A DNA stretch of 64,000 nt from NCBI GenBank assembly GCA_015698045.1, contig BLAL01000062.1, forward strand, positions 496,001 through 560,000. Direction: 5' to 3'. Below, piece after piece: positions 21,768 to 35,237 of this stretch (within the stretch, counting starts at the first letter, position 1; each line of letters opens with the position of its first letter). Both the position numbers and the translations under genes were made by a program. The notes below the pieces were generated by a model. That model searched no databases and had not been told where the DNA came from. It saw only the letters and a program-made list of their open reading frames with translations. This stretch comes from Rhizophagus clarus (taxonomy: Eukaryota; Glomeromycota; Glomeromycetes; Glomerales; Glomeraceae).

Positions 21768-21941
21768 TCGTATAGCAATAATGAAACCAAAATGACACAC
21801 AAGTCCAAAATAAGTAATAAACCCAACATAGCAAAATAACCACAAAAAGCCCACAGAGTAACGAAAAATAGCAAATATCTACAAAACAATAAAATAGCTA
21901 TAGAACAATAAAAACAGTAACTTAGATAACATTATAGCGTA

Positions 21942-22015
21942 ACAGATAACACTATAACATAACTAGATAGCAGTCTTATAAGACTGCTATCTAGTTATGT
22001 TATAGTGTTATCTGT
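21942..22015. repeat. Perfect 74-bp palindrome, no spacer
   Basis: Two 37-nt arms are exact reverse complements, with the symmetry centre between 21978 and 21979 (CAGTCTTA|TAAGACTG). It starts directly where the PIF1-like reading frame stops being recognisable. Confidence 0.95.
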
Positions 22016-23162
22016 GAGCCTTTCGAAGGTGAATTTCTTAAAGTAAAGATCGTTGAGTAAACGTACTCGAGATACCATAACAAAAGAAAGACCTGCCGCA
22101 AATTCTTTGTTTCTGAGGTCTACTCTAGCCTTTGTTAAAGTGAGTCCCTGGCTTTTATAGACCATGATTGCTCACGCAAGACATATAGGAACTTGCAAAC
22201 GTAAGCATTGTGTTTCACTTTTACCTTCCCATGTCCGTTTAATAGATATGATAGGAATAACCTTGACGCCTTCTGAGTTGGAAATGGTAGGACCTTCATA
22301 CTTTTCAAAGCTGATAAATACTGCTATGGGGAGAGAAGGTGGTCCTTGTTCATCAAATAGAATATCTTCTATTATTCTGATTAAACTGTTAACTAACCCT
22401 GCTCATATCCATATGTTTGCTGTTAGAATAACACGTATGCCTTTAGCTAGCAACAATTGTGCTTTGAGACCTTTTGCCATATTGGAATCGGCTTTTTTGG
22501 CCTCATGACTGCTGGTATGTATGGCAAGAATTTTGGCTATTGGATGGTTCAATGATCTGAACATGTGTAAATTGACTATATCAACATTATCTCACTTCGT
22601 TAGAATATGTACTGCATCTGAAAATTGTTCCCACTCAGCATTGCTTAGATTATGTTTGAATCGTCTAGTAAGAATGATCCAATCATTCTTATTATTTTTT
22701 CCATCACGCATTCGTAAAAGTATATCTTTAAATGTCTGTTGTTTTTCAGAATCTCTGCTTTGTTTTTCAATGACGTCTAGTTTGCATGCCTCCGAAAAGC
22801 TTTTGTATGATACGATGCCATTATTAGATAATTCATCTTGTGAAATGTTAGTAGTGTACATTAGAAGGTCAAGCATAGGTGGTAATTGTCCAAAATCACT
22901 GAACAAAATTATAGATCTTTCACCGAATGGTATGTTTCTATTCTCTGAAAAGCCCTGTCGCAACCTTGTATTAATTTTTGCTAGCATTCATCAACTGACC
23001 ATGCTTAACTCATCAATTATATGAATGTAATGTATGCCTTGTAATCTTTCTTATAATTGCTTTAAGCGTTCACCATCTATTTCTAACTTGTTATTACGTT
23101 TATTGTTGATTATTGGGATGGAGAACATCAAGTGTATCGTTATACCATTTATGTTAAAGGCG
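22016..23162 (-). pseudogene. PIF1-like DNA helicase, C-terminal two thirds
   Basis: The minus strand encodes a PIF1-family region: FNINGITIH (about 23160) after motif I, the Walker B HIIDELSMV (about 23030), motif III FSDFGQLPP (about 22905), and the C-terminal block AIMVYKSQGLTLTKARVDL (about 22160-22110). Stops and frameshifts interrupt it, for example between IDELSMV and MLAKINTRL. The motif I end is missing because a 5'-truncated LINE begins at 23163, and the C-terminus ends at the palindrome at 22015. PIF1-like genes are multi-copy in Rhizophagus and occur in Helitrons; no Rep domain was found, so I do not call a Helitron. Confidence 0.75.
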
Positions 23163-26100
23163 ATAGATGGTGTTCTGAGTACTTGCCTATGAATACTGTT
23201 TCCTCCGATATTTATAGTTCTCTCTTGTCTCCCCTTCTTTAGAGGAATGGCTCTCTACGGTTTCTTCCATGCCTAATGACAAAGCTCCTGGTCCTTCTAT
23301 GATCACATATGAAATGCTCAAACATTTAAGACCTTTTAATTTTAATCCGCAAATGTTTTGCTTTCGCTAACATTCCTGATCTTTGGCGACAAGCTATGGT
23401 TTTCCCTATCCCCAAGCCACATGAATGGCGTTGTCAATTAAAAATACTCGTCCTATCACGGTTTTAGAAGTTATTCGGAAATCCCTTGTCAAGCTTTTTT
23501 ATAACCGTTTGTCTGCCATTTTGGCCGCTCATAACGTACTTAAAGGTGGTAATTTTGCTGATCTGCCTGGAGGGACCTGTCACGATCCAATTATCACTCT
23601 TGAATCTATCATTCATGACGCCAATCATAACAATTCTCCTCTTTGGATTCTCTCACAAGACATCTTCAAAGCCTTTGACTCTGTCAACCTTACTATATTG
23701 AAATTCGCTTTGGAACGTATACGTCTACCTGCGTCTGCTATCACATTCATCTTATCCCTTTTTATGAACCGTTCAAATCGGATTTTTACTGCATATGGTG
23801 AAACTTCTTCCTATTGGGTTCGTATTGGTATAGACCAAGGCGAAGTGATTTCCCCACTCCTATGGGTTATTTACCTTGATCCTCTCCTGACTGTTTTGAA
23901 AAAAGAGATGCTGGATCCTTATATTCTGCGATCTCCAACACTACTTTCAAATCTGTCAGATTCCCCTTTAGATGTTGTAATTAACAACCTGGTCTTTATG
24001 GATGACTCTACTCTTATTTCTTCGTCTAAAGCTGGACTGGAGTATATGCTGTCAATCACTGAAGAATTTTACGCGCTGAATAATACCTCTGCTAATCATC
24101 AAAAATATGTTTTGATCTCGAATTCATTGCCTCTTACCACTACATCCACTATCCTTCCTGTGGAATTTCATTTATCCCTCTCGTCTTTGAACGATATTTC
24201 TTCTATTTCTGTTACTCCTCTTTCTATCACTTCTTCATTTTGTTTTCTAGGAGTATGGTTTAATATCAAAGGCTCTCGTGACTTTGTTACAAAACAAATC
24301 GCTGGTGAATGTAACTCTTTCGCCGCCACTCTTCGTCTAGCGCCAAACAAGTTGTTTATCTTTACAACTCGGTGCTCATTCCTAAATTGGAGTACCGTAT
24401 GCAAGTTACTCACCTCTCTGCGGCTAATTGTTATGCTACTACAAGATCTATACGTTCGCTTGTCAAGCACAAAGCTAACTTTTCTTGTTCTCTTCCTAAT
24501 CCTATGCTTTATCTTTCCCAGGCTTTGGGATTGATTAATCTGTCTTCTCACTTGATTCAATGTCATGTTAATAATTTATTTTTGATGGCTAATTCTTCTA
24601 CTCCTCGTATTCAATGTTTGTTTCTTTACAGATTAATGTTGATACAGTTTAGGTTTTTAATTCCTGTTTCTCCTTTGATGGTGGATGATTGGTCTTTGTG
24701 GTCATGTATGACTGCTTTTAAGCGGAATTATATCACTTGCACTCTTGCTTCCCTATCCTCTACCCCTTTCCGTCTGCAACATGCTTGTTTTTCTTCATCA
24801 TTTCCAGATTTTACACTCCCTGGCCATACCCCTTTATATTTGTGTATGAGCCCACCTGTCTTCAAGACTTGCCTCAAGGTCCTTCGGAAACGCCATCTTT
24901 ATTATTTATCACAGTTAATTGCACCATCTGGCTCCCATCTCATTTCTTGGACTGTTTATCAGACCGCTTATATTGCTCAACTCGTGGATAAACGTGGCCA
25001 TTCTCTCCCTTATAAGTGGTATTTGGACATTAAAGCCAATACAACTCTTCCTGACTCTCACGATCAGTTATATGATCGCTATGTATGTCCCCCTTTTACT
25101 ACCTCTTCCGTCACTCTAGTTCCTGGTGTTACCACATCGCAAAAGAATTGACAGTGACTCGTTACGCTTGATGGATGTGATGCTCCTCTTTTTAGCAAGC
25201 AACTTTGCGTCCAGCCTAAGAAAGATACCTGTACAATTGTCCATTGGATATCTGATTGCCTCTCCTCCCCTGGTGACGTTATTCGTCTTCATCCATGTCT
25301 AGGCTGTGATGCGCACGTTTCATTTCCTTCAACTGATAAATATACCGCTGTTCTACCTCGCTGCACCTTCAAGATTTCTTTGTTGAAATCTCTGATTCTT
25401 CCTACCGATTGCAAACGTATTCACCAATCTACCACGGAAGTCATCTCCTCTTACTCTTAGGCCGACCTCAGTATCACGGTAGTCCCCTATTATAGGCGTC
25501 TCAATATTTTACCAGACCTCTCTTCTTCCTTCTCTGTAGTTGAATACGATTTGACTGTGGCTTTTCCTCCAGTCGATCCGCCTGTATTCCCCTCTCCAGT
25601 CAGGGTCTCATTACCGATATTATACTGATGGTTCCCTTGTTAATCTCGGGACAGCTGAAGTCTCGATGGGTTGGTCTTGAGTACAGATAATTCATGATAC
25701 TGGATACCTCAATTCTGTTGCAACATATGCGTATGGCACTATACGAAACTGGCTTTCTTCTACCTGAGCTGAAGCTGCTGTGATTTATGCTGCTTTACGT
25801 GCTTCTCCAGATGATTCTACCATCACTATTTACACAGATTCACAAGCTGCTATTGATGGTTTGAGTTTATGTGTTTCTTCTTCCTATTCTAATAGTCGTC
25901 TGTATTACAAAACCACCAACTTTGAACTGTGGGCTTCTATTGAATGTTCCATTCATACAAAACGCCTCACGGTTTTTCCTGTCAAGGTTAAAGGTCATGA
26001 TGGCAATTATTGGAACGAATTTGCTGACTCCCTCGCGAACTCTGCCCATCATTCTGATACGGCTCGTCTCTTGCTTGTGGCTGCATATACTTCTTTACAT

Positions 26101-27325
26101 AACGTCCGCCTGGTGTATGATAATGTTGTTTGTGAATCCAACCCTAGACGGCTCTTCAAGCTCTACTTTCAGGCCACTTTTTTGAAGGAACTTCTTTCTC
26201 TCAGACGTTTTCAATTTATATATTGCCTACGTAACAAGGACGACTATGTAGTGGACTGGAATCTCACCTGGTTTACTCTCAATTTTTCCTGGCACACGAC
26301 GCCTCTTTCCTGGCTTCTCATGCTGCACGGCATTACACCTTCAAATTCAAACTCTTCCTCGATGATTTGCCTCTCCTGGGGAAATTGAAAATTACCCGTT
26401 CTGATCTTTATATTGATCTTCTTACGTGCCGTTCATGCCGTGATCACAGGGAGGACTTGATGCACTTAATCCTCTGCTTCAAACGCCGGTCTGTCATGCA
26501 TCAAATCTTACAATCTTATCAGAATCATTTATTTTCCAAACTTCGAGAAGCTGGTGATCCTTCGCCTATGCTCAGGAAACTCTTTTCTCTCTCTTGTTGG
26601 ACTATTTCTTCTTCTAATTGGTCCTCTTACGTGCTTATCTGGGGTTGTTTACCCGTAATGTTTATTGATTTATTTGTTGATTTATCTATCCCTAGACAAT
26701 CTGCTATGAAGGTCGTAGCTGCGATTCACAACAATTTCATCCAGAAGCTTAGAAAACGCATCTGGAAACTGCGTACTTATGACAAAAGTAAATGGGAAGA
26801 CGTGATGAACATCACCCTTAAATTGAAAACTACTCCTCGGCCTTCTAATCTGCCTGCCACTTCGTATGTGCCTTACTCTTCATTACCTCTTCCGACCTAT
26901 CTCATGATTCCACGTGACTCTGAAATTGATTGGATAAAGAACTCGATGACTCAAGGTTTGCCATGGTTTAAACATTTGTCAAGTTTTATGGGTCGTCTAA
27001 CGGTGCTACTTAATAACAGCTTTTGCAGGATGGAATGTCGATTTATATAGTGGACGTGTTATCTGTTATTATGTTAGCATAGTTGCTTCTACTTTGGTTG
27101 GAATATATCAAGGGGGAAGATCTAGGGAAATTTAGTGTAATGCGATTTATTCTTTTTAGGATAGGTTTATTACTATATTTTTACTTAGGAGACTATATAG
27201 CTTTGTTTTTAATTAGTTTTATTTTATTTTGTTTCTTTTTATATTTTTTTGTAAATTGTATCAGTTTAATAATAATTAATAAAGATAAGGGCTACTATGC
27301 CGCATTTGCCTTGAATTTAAATTCT
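23163..27325 (+). mobile_element. LINE copy 1, 5'-truncated
   Basis: It aligns with copy 2 from 31023 to 35237 along its length, with many substitutions. It contains the reverse transcriptase (23280-24900), RNase H (25610-26050), a C-terminal Cys-His motif (CRSC...HLILC, about 26427-26480) and the same 3' end, TTGAATTTAAATTCT. The 5' end breaks into the PIF1-like gene, as expected of incomplete target-primed reverse transcription. There is no poly-A tail; the element ends in an A/T-rich non-poly-A tail shared with copy 2. Confidence 0.9.
23280..27047 (+). pseudogene. LINE ORF2 (RT, RNase H) of copy 1
   Basis: RT motifs are visible: WILSQDIFKAFDSVNL, GIDQGEVISPLLW and the catalytic FMDDSTLIS (around 24000). 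RNase H residues follow: YYTDGSL (about 25615), AEAA, YTDSQAAIDG (about 25835) and HDGNYWNEFADSLA (about 25996). The frame is broken near 23390 and 24340 and by stops at 25458-25460 (TAG) and 25678-25680 (TGA). Both stops correspond to Trp codons in copy 2. The order RT then RNase H fits I/Tad-type LINEs. Confidence 0.85.
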
Positions 27326-27469
27326 AACGATCTGCACACCTTTTTATGCTGATCACTCTGTCCATTTTTTTAGCTAACACTTTTTTCATAAAAACTTATA
27401 GTTTTCCCTACCTAAAAGTCCTCGAATATACCTAACAACGTTGCTAGATAAGGCCGCGGCTCCTTTAAT

Positions 27470-29559
27470 CCTAATAGTAGGAAGGCCAGCCACCACAAAC
27501 AGAAAAAAGACAATAATAACTCTGATAACTCTGGTTCTGACGGTGAGAACACTGTCCAACAAAAATGCTCTAGAACTATCTCCGAACAAGCTATAGATGA
27601 TGATATTATCGCTGACACAGTGGCTGACGCTGGTGTTGAAGTTCTTGCTTCTTCCCCTAAAGAAAACAATACTGCTTCTACTTCCCTCTCCTCCCGCCCA
27701 AATATTGCTGCGGCACTATCTGCGCCTAACGACAACGCGTCTGGTGGACTTGACGCGTCCATGCATGCTAGAACAATAACTCCTGCATCCCTCCCTAACG
27801 CGTCGCCTGATAAGGCTACTGATGATGATCCCCCTGTTAATCAACTCCTTGTTTAATCTCCAACCTTCTCCATCGAAAGAAATGATTTTCAAGCTGCGGC
27901 TGTCCCTAACTCTGACCCTGAAACTTTAAAGAATTTCACTACAAATAAGGCATTGATTGATGCCGTCAACAACACCTTTTTAGAAATGTACGAATCGTAT
28001 ACTGGTAAAGCAAGAATGACTGGTTCTGGTGACGCCAAACGCCTCATTATTCATTTCCATACAGTGGAGGCCCGTAACGCTTGTATTAGTGCTGCTCACC
28101 AACAGTTCCCAGACCTTGTATTTCATGCACACGATCCTAAGCAGCTCCGGAGTGATGAAGATCTCTGAGCTATTCAAGTTACAAATATTCCCTTCTTCCT
28201 ATCCAAAGACAATATTATGTCTTATTTCAAAAAATTTGGTAATATTACGTCCTGCCGCCTTTACTCCAGAAAAAATGCCAAGGTCCAACAAGCCAGAATT
28301 GTATATAATTCTGCCTATTCTATTGCTCGTTTTGATACCTAATGGGCTGTTTATTGCTTCTCCACCTGCCTTCGGGTGACTCCATGTCACTATACGATCG
28401 ACTAGAAATCCTTCTGTAGAGAATTCGTTACTACACTTACTCAATTGCCTCCCAACACCAAGGATATCGACCTAGCCCCCCCTCACTCGAGATCTTGGTG
28501 CTAAGGCTGTTAATGTCCCTCTTTCCTTAAACTCCTACAAACCCAAGCGATGGGCTTATGTCACATTCAACTCCCAGGAAACCATGGATGCTGCTATGGA
28601 ACAGATCATTAGCTTTCGTGGCCATACATTATAATGGAATTTTCCTAATAATACTAACAAACTCTGCCACAGATGTGGTAAATTAGGCTGTACCCCAATC
28701 AATGTCTGAGCCGCCAACAAGGGCTCGCGCTAGAGACAAAAACCTAGTGGCTGCGCTTAAAGAAAGATTTAATATAAATCAACCTATCCGCTCAAAAGCC
28801 TGTTCCCGCTCAGGCTCCCATTCATGTTCACATTCGTAAGGTCCTGATAGTTCTTGATCCTCCCACCCACGATAGGCTTCGGTTAACGTCTCCAATGTCT
28901 TTGATCCCCCTCAGCGTGATCGTTCTCTATCCGCTAATCAACGTAATCATTCAGTTTTCTTTTCTACAGCTTCGCGTACTCGTTCTTCTTCCTTTCTACG
29001 TAATCCTCCTCTTATTATGTCCCCTCAGGAGGCTTCTAATATTTTATCCTTGTTGAAAGCCCTTCAGCATGACATGGCAGAGGTCCGTAATCGCATCATT
29101 GCTTTAGAGCTTAATAACAGACGTATGACTCGTATAAAATAACATCTTGGTCTATCTTCACCTGCTGTATTAGTTACCGCTCAAACTTCAGATATGCTAA
29201 TAGACCCGCCAGCTAGTACTGATCTTATTGCTGCGCCGGTGTCTTCCCAGCCAGCTGTTACAACAGCACAACTGCCTCTCAACCCCTTGGTACCTGATTT
29301 CACTCCATCAAGACCCGTTAAGGCCCCCATCTCTGCGTCCATTCCTGTTACTATCCTTACTGGTTCCTCATCATCCTCTACCCGTGACATGACTTCCTCT
29401 CCCATACACACTCACGATGAAATTCAGGCTATTAATGTGAAGCATTCAGCCATAGAAAACAAGTTAGATATGCTCGCTAACTCTATCAGTGGTTTCATCG
29501 GTTTGATTACTTCCTCTGCTTCTTCTTCAAACTCAGCTGGTACAGCTGGTTCTAACTGA
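27470..29559 (+). pseudogene. LINE ORF1 (RNA-binding protein), broken
   Basis: Low-complexity Ser/Asn/Asp-rich N-terminus, then a block resembling an RNA-recognition fold (IPFFLSKDNIMSYFKKFGN near 28190) followed by RWAYVTFNS (about 28550) and a zinc knuckle fragment CHRCGKLGC (about 28670). A Ser/Pro-rich C-terminus ends at 29559. Stops occur at 27854, 28166 and elsewhere. The predicted role is RNA chaperone of the retrotransposon. Confidence 0.65.
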
Positions 29560-29612
29560 TTCCCTTTTCCTTCCCCATACATCTCCCCGTCTGAATTTAT
29601 CATAGTGTTTTA

Positions 29613-32600
29613 ATGACAGACAATAATTTTAATTATGATTCCTTTGTTCGCAATCCTCCCAACCTTATAGATATAGATAATCTTTCATTACAAGATTCCT
29701 TATTTTCTTCTACCTCTCCCTCGCTTTCCCCCTGCAATTCCTTTAATATTTCCTCTTTTAACATTAATGGTCTTAAGATGTTTTCTCAGAATAAAATTGA
29801 ATTATTAAATGATTTCTTTTTCCTTAAACATATCTCCTTTGGTGGTGTTGTCGACACCCATTTACATCCCAAACAAGTGCATTTTTTGTCTAAACGACTT
29901 TCTAATTATACTGTTTTTTCTTCTGTTTTGGATGCCTCCCAACATGTTCGTTCAATCAACCTCAAATTGCTTCCAAACGTATTCACTGCCTTTTTAATTT
30001 TCTTTTATCAAATGGATATGTTGACTTTACCCCCGCTAATTTTTCCTCTGCTTTTCTGGGCACCTTTCATCATGCTGATATCATTTCTCGTATTGATTAT
30101 GTATGGTCTTGTCCCCTTCTCAAACGATTTTTACTTACCTCCATCATTTTTGATATACGTGATGTTAATTTTTCTGACCACAATCCTATTATTACATATT
30201 ATGATTATTCTTTTTTATACTCTTCTGTTAAGCTGGCCCATGCTTAACAGTTTAAATGACGTTCTCGTCGTATATTTTCCTTTGACTCTGTTACTCCCTC
30301 GTAATGGGATAACTTTTCTGCTCATATTGACAATTTATGTAATATATCTCCCTCTATTTTTGCCTCTTGGCATGTCAATCGAATGTGTGAATATTTACAC
30401 GCTAACATTATTGCTTGTGCTAATGCTGTTCTCCCCGCACGTACTGTTGGTAATGACCATATCCCTAAACTCCCTAAAGATTTGGAAACTCTAATACAAC
30501 ATTATCGTTTCCTTAATCGCATCCTTCATTCTATTAAACTTTTACGCAAATACCCGCATACCTTTTCTTCCTCCCATGACAGTAAATGCTCTGGTTACTT
30601 GATTAGATTAAATAATATATTTAATTTGTACAAATTTATTTTTTCTGCCGTCCCAGTTTTACCCTCATCTTTATTTTCTTGCCAGACGGATAATTTTAAC
30701 AACCTAATCCAAACTTTGTCACATACTTCTAAATCATTAAGAGGCTTATACCTTTTAAAAGAGAAAGAATTTCAGAATTCTTCTATCAAGGCTCATCTCA
30801 AAACTCGTGATCAGAATTTTGATATTGACATCTCTTCTTTCATCAACTCTGCACTCTCTCGTTCTCATCGTAGAATTGTGTTAGATCGTGTTTTTATCAA
30901 TCATCCTTCTGCTCCTCAATTGTTAACGAATCTGAAGGATATCTCTGATACTGTAGTGAACCATTTTCAAACCGTCGTTCCTATCAAAGCTACTCCGACT
31001 TCACACATATCTGCGTTGTCTGATAGATGGCGTTCTGAGTATTCGCCCATGAATACCGTTTCTCCCAATATTTATAGTTCCCTCTTGTCTCCCCCTTCCT
31101 TAGAGAAATGGCTCTCTACGGTTTCTTCTATGCCCAATGGCAAAGCCCCTGATCCTTCTATGATTACATATGAAATGCTCAAACACTTAGGACCTACCAC
31201 CAACTCTTTACTTTTAACCCTGATCCGCAAATATTTTGCTTCTGCTGACATTCCTGATCTTTGGCGGCAAGCTATGGTCTTCCCTATCCTCAAGCTACAT
31301 GAATGGCGTTGTCAATTGAAAAACACTCGTCCAATCACGCTTTTGGAAGTTATTCGGAAATCCTTTGTCAAGCTTTTTTATAACCACTTGTCTGTCATTT
31401 TAGCCGCCCACAACGTCCTTAAAGGTGGTAATTTTGCTGGGCTGCCTGGAGGGACCTGTCGTGATCCAATTATTACTCTTGAATCTATCATTCACGACGC
31501 CAATCACAACAATTCTCCTCTTTGGATTCTTTCACAAGACATCTCCAAAGCATTTGACTCTGTCAACCTTACTATGTTGAAATTCGCTTTGGAATGCATA
31601 CGTTTACCTGCGTCTGCTATTACGCTCATCTTGTCTCTTTTTATGAACCATTCAAATCAGATTTTTACTGCATACGGTGAGGCTTCTTCCTATCGGGTTC
31701 GCATTGGTATAGACCAAGGCGATGTGATTTCCCTACTCCTATGGGTTATTTACATTGATCCTCTTTTGACTGTTTTGAAAAATGAGATGCTGGATCCTTA
31801 TATTCTGCGATCTCCAACACTACTTTCGAATATAACAGACTTCACTTCAGATATTGTTATCAACAACCTGGTCTTTATGGATGACTCTACTCTTATTTCT
31901 TCATCTAAGGCTGGACTGGAACACATGCTATCAATTACAGAAGAATTTTACACGCTGAATAATACTTCTGCTAATCATCAAAAATATGTTTTGATATCGA
32001 ATTCATTACTTCTAACCACTACATCTACTATCCTTCCTGTGGAATTTCATTTATCCCTTTCATCTTTGAACGATATTTCTTCTATTTCTGTTACTCCTCT
32101 TTCTATCACTTCTTCATTTCGTTTTTTAGGAGTATAGTTTAATATTAAAGGCTCTCATGACTTTGTTAAAAAACAGATCGCTGGTGAATGTAATTCCTTC
32201 GCCGCCACTTTTCGTCTGGCCAAACTATCTGCCAAACAAGTTGTTTACCTCTACAACTTAGTGCTCATTCCTAAATTAGAGTATTGTATACAAGTTACCC
32301 ACCTTTCTGCGACCGATTGCTATGCTGCTACATGACCTATACGTTCACTTGTCAAACACAAAGCTAACTTTTCTCATTCTCTCCCAACCCTATCCTCTAT
32401 CTTTCTCAAGCTTTGGGATTGATTAATTTGTCTTCTCATTTGATTCAATGCCATGTTAATAATTTATTTTTGATGGCTAATTCTTCCACTCCTCTTATTC
32501 AACATTTGTTTATTTATAGATTAATGTTGATACAGTTTAGATTTTTAATCCCTGTTTCTCCTTTGATGGTGGATGATTGGTCCTTGTGGTCTACTATGAC

Positions 32601-34965
32601 CGCTTTTAAGTGTGATTATATCGCTTGCACTCTTGCTTCCATAACCTCTACCCCCTTCCGTCTGTGACATGCTTGTTTCTCTTCAACATTTCTGGACCTT
32701 ACTCTCCCTGACCATACCCCTTTATATTCGTGTATGAGCCCGCAGGTTTTTAAGGCTTGCCTCAAGGTCCTTCAGAAACGCCATCTTTATTATTTATCAC
32801 AGTTAATCGCGCCATCTGGCTCTCATCTTATTTCTTAAACTGCTTATCAGACCGCCTATATTGCTCAACTCATGGATAAACGTGGCCGTTCTCTTCCTCA
32901 TAAATGGTATCTGGATATTAAGGCCAATACCACCCTTCCCAACTCTCACGATCAGTTATATGATCGCTATGTATGTCCCCCCTCTGTTACCTCTTCCGTC
33001 ACTTTAGTCCCTAATGTTACTACAACGCAAAAGAATCAGCATTGGCTTGTTACACTTGATGAAAATGATGCTACTCTTTTTGGCAAACAGCTTAACGTAC
33101 AGCCTAAGAAAGATACCTGTGTGATTGTTCATTGGACATTTGACTGTCTCTCCTCCCCTGGTGATGTAATTCGCCTTCGTCCATGTCCAGGCTGTGCTGC
33201 GTACGTTCTATTCTCTTCAGCTAACAAATATACCGCTGTTTCACCTTGTTGTACCTTCAAGACTTCTTTGTTGAAATCTTTGATTCTCCCTACCGATTGT
33301 ATGCGTATTCGACAATCTACCATGAAAGTCATTTCCCCTTACTCTTGGGTAGACCTCAGTAATACAGTGGTCCCTTATTATAGACATCTCAATATTTTGC
33401 CAGACTTTTCTTCTTCTTTCCTTGTAGTTGAGTGCGATTCGACTGTGGCTTCTCCTTTAGACAACCTGTCTATATTCCCCTCTCCAGTTCTTCTCCTGTC
33501 AGGGTCTCATTACCGATATTATACTGATGGTTCCCTTATTAACCTTGGGACACCTGAAGTCTTGATGGGTTGGTCTTGGGTTCAGTTAATTCATGACGCT
33601 GGATACCTCAATTCTGTTGCTACATATGCGCATGGCACTATATAAAATTGGCCTTCTTCTACTAGAGCTGAAGCTGCTGCGATCTATGCTGCTTTAAGCG
33701 TTTCTCCAGATGATTCTACCATCACTATCTACACAGATTCTCAAGCTGCCATTGATGGTTTGAATTTATGTGCCTCTTCTTCCTATACTAACAGTCGTCT
33801 GTATTACAAAACTACCAACTTTGAGCTGTGAGCCTCTATTGAGCATTCCATCTATACGAAATGTCTCACGGTTTTCCCTGTCAAGGTCAAAGACCATGAT
33901 GGCAATTATTGGAACGAATTTGCTGACTCCCTTGCAAATTCTGCCCATCACTCTGACACGGCTCCTCTCTTGCCTGCGGCTGCATATACTTCTTCGCACA
34001 ATGTCCGCCTGGTGTATGATAATGTTGTTTGTGAATCCAACCCTAGGCGGCTCTTCAAGCTCCACTTTCAGGCCACCTTTTTGAAGGACCTTTTATCTCT
34101 CAAACGTTTTCAATTTGTATATTGTCTATATAACAGGGACGACTATGTAGTTGACTGGAATCTCACTTGGTTTACTCTCAATTTTTCCCCAGCACATGAC
34201 GCTTCTTTCCAGGCTTCACATGCAGCACGGCATTATACTTTCAAATTTAAACTCTTCCTCGATGATTTGCCTTTCCTGGAGAAATTGAAAATTACCCATT
34301 CTGATCTTTATATTGATCTTCTTACATGCCGTTCGTGCCACGATCACATGAAGGACTTGATGCACCTGATCCTCTGCTCCAAACGCTGTTCTGTTATGCA
34401 TCAAATTTCACAATCTTATCAAAATCATTTATTTTCCAAGCTTTGCGAAGTTGGTGATTTGGCTGACAAGGATCCCACGCCTATGCTCAGGAGACTTTCT
34501 TCTCTCTCTTGTTGGATTATTTCTTCTTCTAATTGGTCCTCTTACGCGTTCATTTGGGGTTGCTTACCCACAATGTTTATTGATTTATTTGTTGACTTAT
34601 CTATTCCCAGACAGTCTGCTATGAAGGTCGTAGCTGCGATTCACAACAATTTCATCCAGAAGCTTAGAAAACTCATCTGGAATCCGCGTACTTATGACAA
34701 AAGTAAATGGAAAGACACGATAAACATCACTTTTAAATTGAAAACTACTCCACGCTTTTCTAATTTGCCTGTCACTTCGTATTTGCCTTTCTCTTCGTTA
34801 CCACCTCCGACCTATCTCGTGATCTCACGTGACTCTGAAATTGATTGGATAAAGAACTCGATAACTCAAGGTTTGCCATGGTATAATCATCTGTCGGGTT
34901 TTATGGGTCATCTAACGGTGCTACTTAATAACAGCTTTTGCAGGATGGGATGTCGATTTATATAG
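29613..34965 (+). pseudogene. LINE ORF2 (endonuclease, RT, RNase H) of copy 2
   Basis: Met 29613 starts an EEP-type endonuclease with SSFNINGL and later SRIDYVWS and SDHNPI (about 30090-30190). The middle is deleted or frameshifted. RT lies in a 584-aa open segment (30383-32137) with RKSFVKLFY, QDISKAFDSV, GIDQGDVIS and FMDDSTLIS. The stop at 32135-32137 (TAG) replaces a Trp kept in copy 1. RNase H spans about 33515-33990 (YYTDGSL, YTDSQAAIDG), with TGA at 33829-33831 where copy 1 has TGG. The C-terminal CRSC-x8-H-x3-C motif is in the 33970-34965 segment. Confidence 0.85.
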
Positions 34966-35237
34966 TGGGCGTGTTATCTGTTATTATGATAACATAGTTA
35001 CTTCTACTTTGATTGGAATATATCAAGGGGAAAGATCTAGGAAAATTTTATGTAATGCGATTTATTCTTTTTAGGATAGGTTTATTACTATATTTTTACT
35101 TAGAAGACTATATAGCTTTGTTTTTAGTTAGTTTTATTTTATTTTGTGTCTTTTTATATTTTGTAAATTGTATCAGTTTAATAATAATTAATAAAGATAA
35201 GGGCTACTATGCCGCGTTTGCCTTGAATTTAAATTCT

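Larger units (their letters stand above)
27326..35237 (+). mobile_element. LINE copy 2, near full length
   Basis: About 7.9 kb starting directly after copy 1 (exact 5' end uncertain, between 27326 and about 27470). Order: ORF1 with a CCHC-like knuckle, apurinic-type endonuclease, RT, RNase H, Cys-His tail and 3' UTR with AATAAAG. The 3' end matches copy 1 to the base. Head-to-tail placement of two copies of the same family suggests insertion of one beside the other or a tandem duplication. Confidence 0.88.

Noticed and set aside
22016..23162. Helitron call from the PIF1-like helicase
   Set aside because: No Rep/HUH domain, no CTRR 3' end with hairpin; PIF1 genes also occur as independent expansions.
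24168..24566. Minus-strand ORFs of 60-130 codons across the LINE copies
   Set aside because: They are antisense shadows of the RT and RNase H frames.
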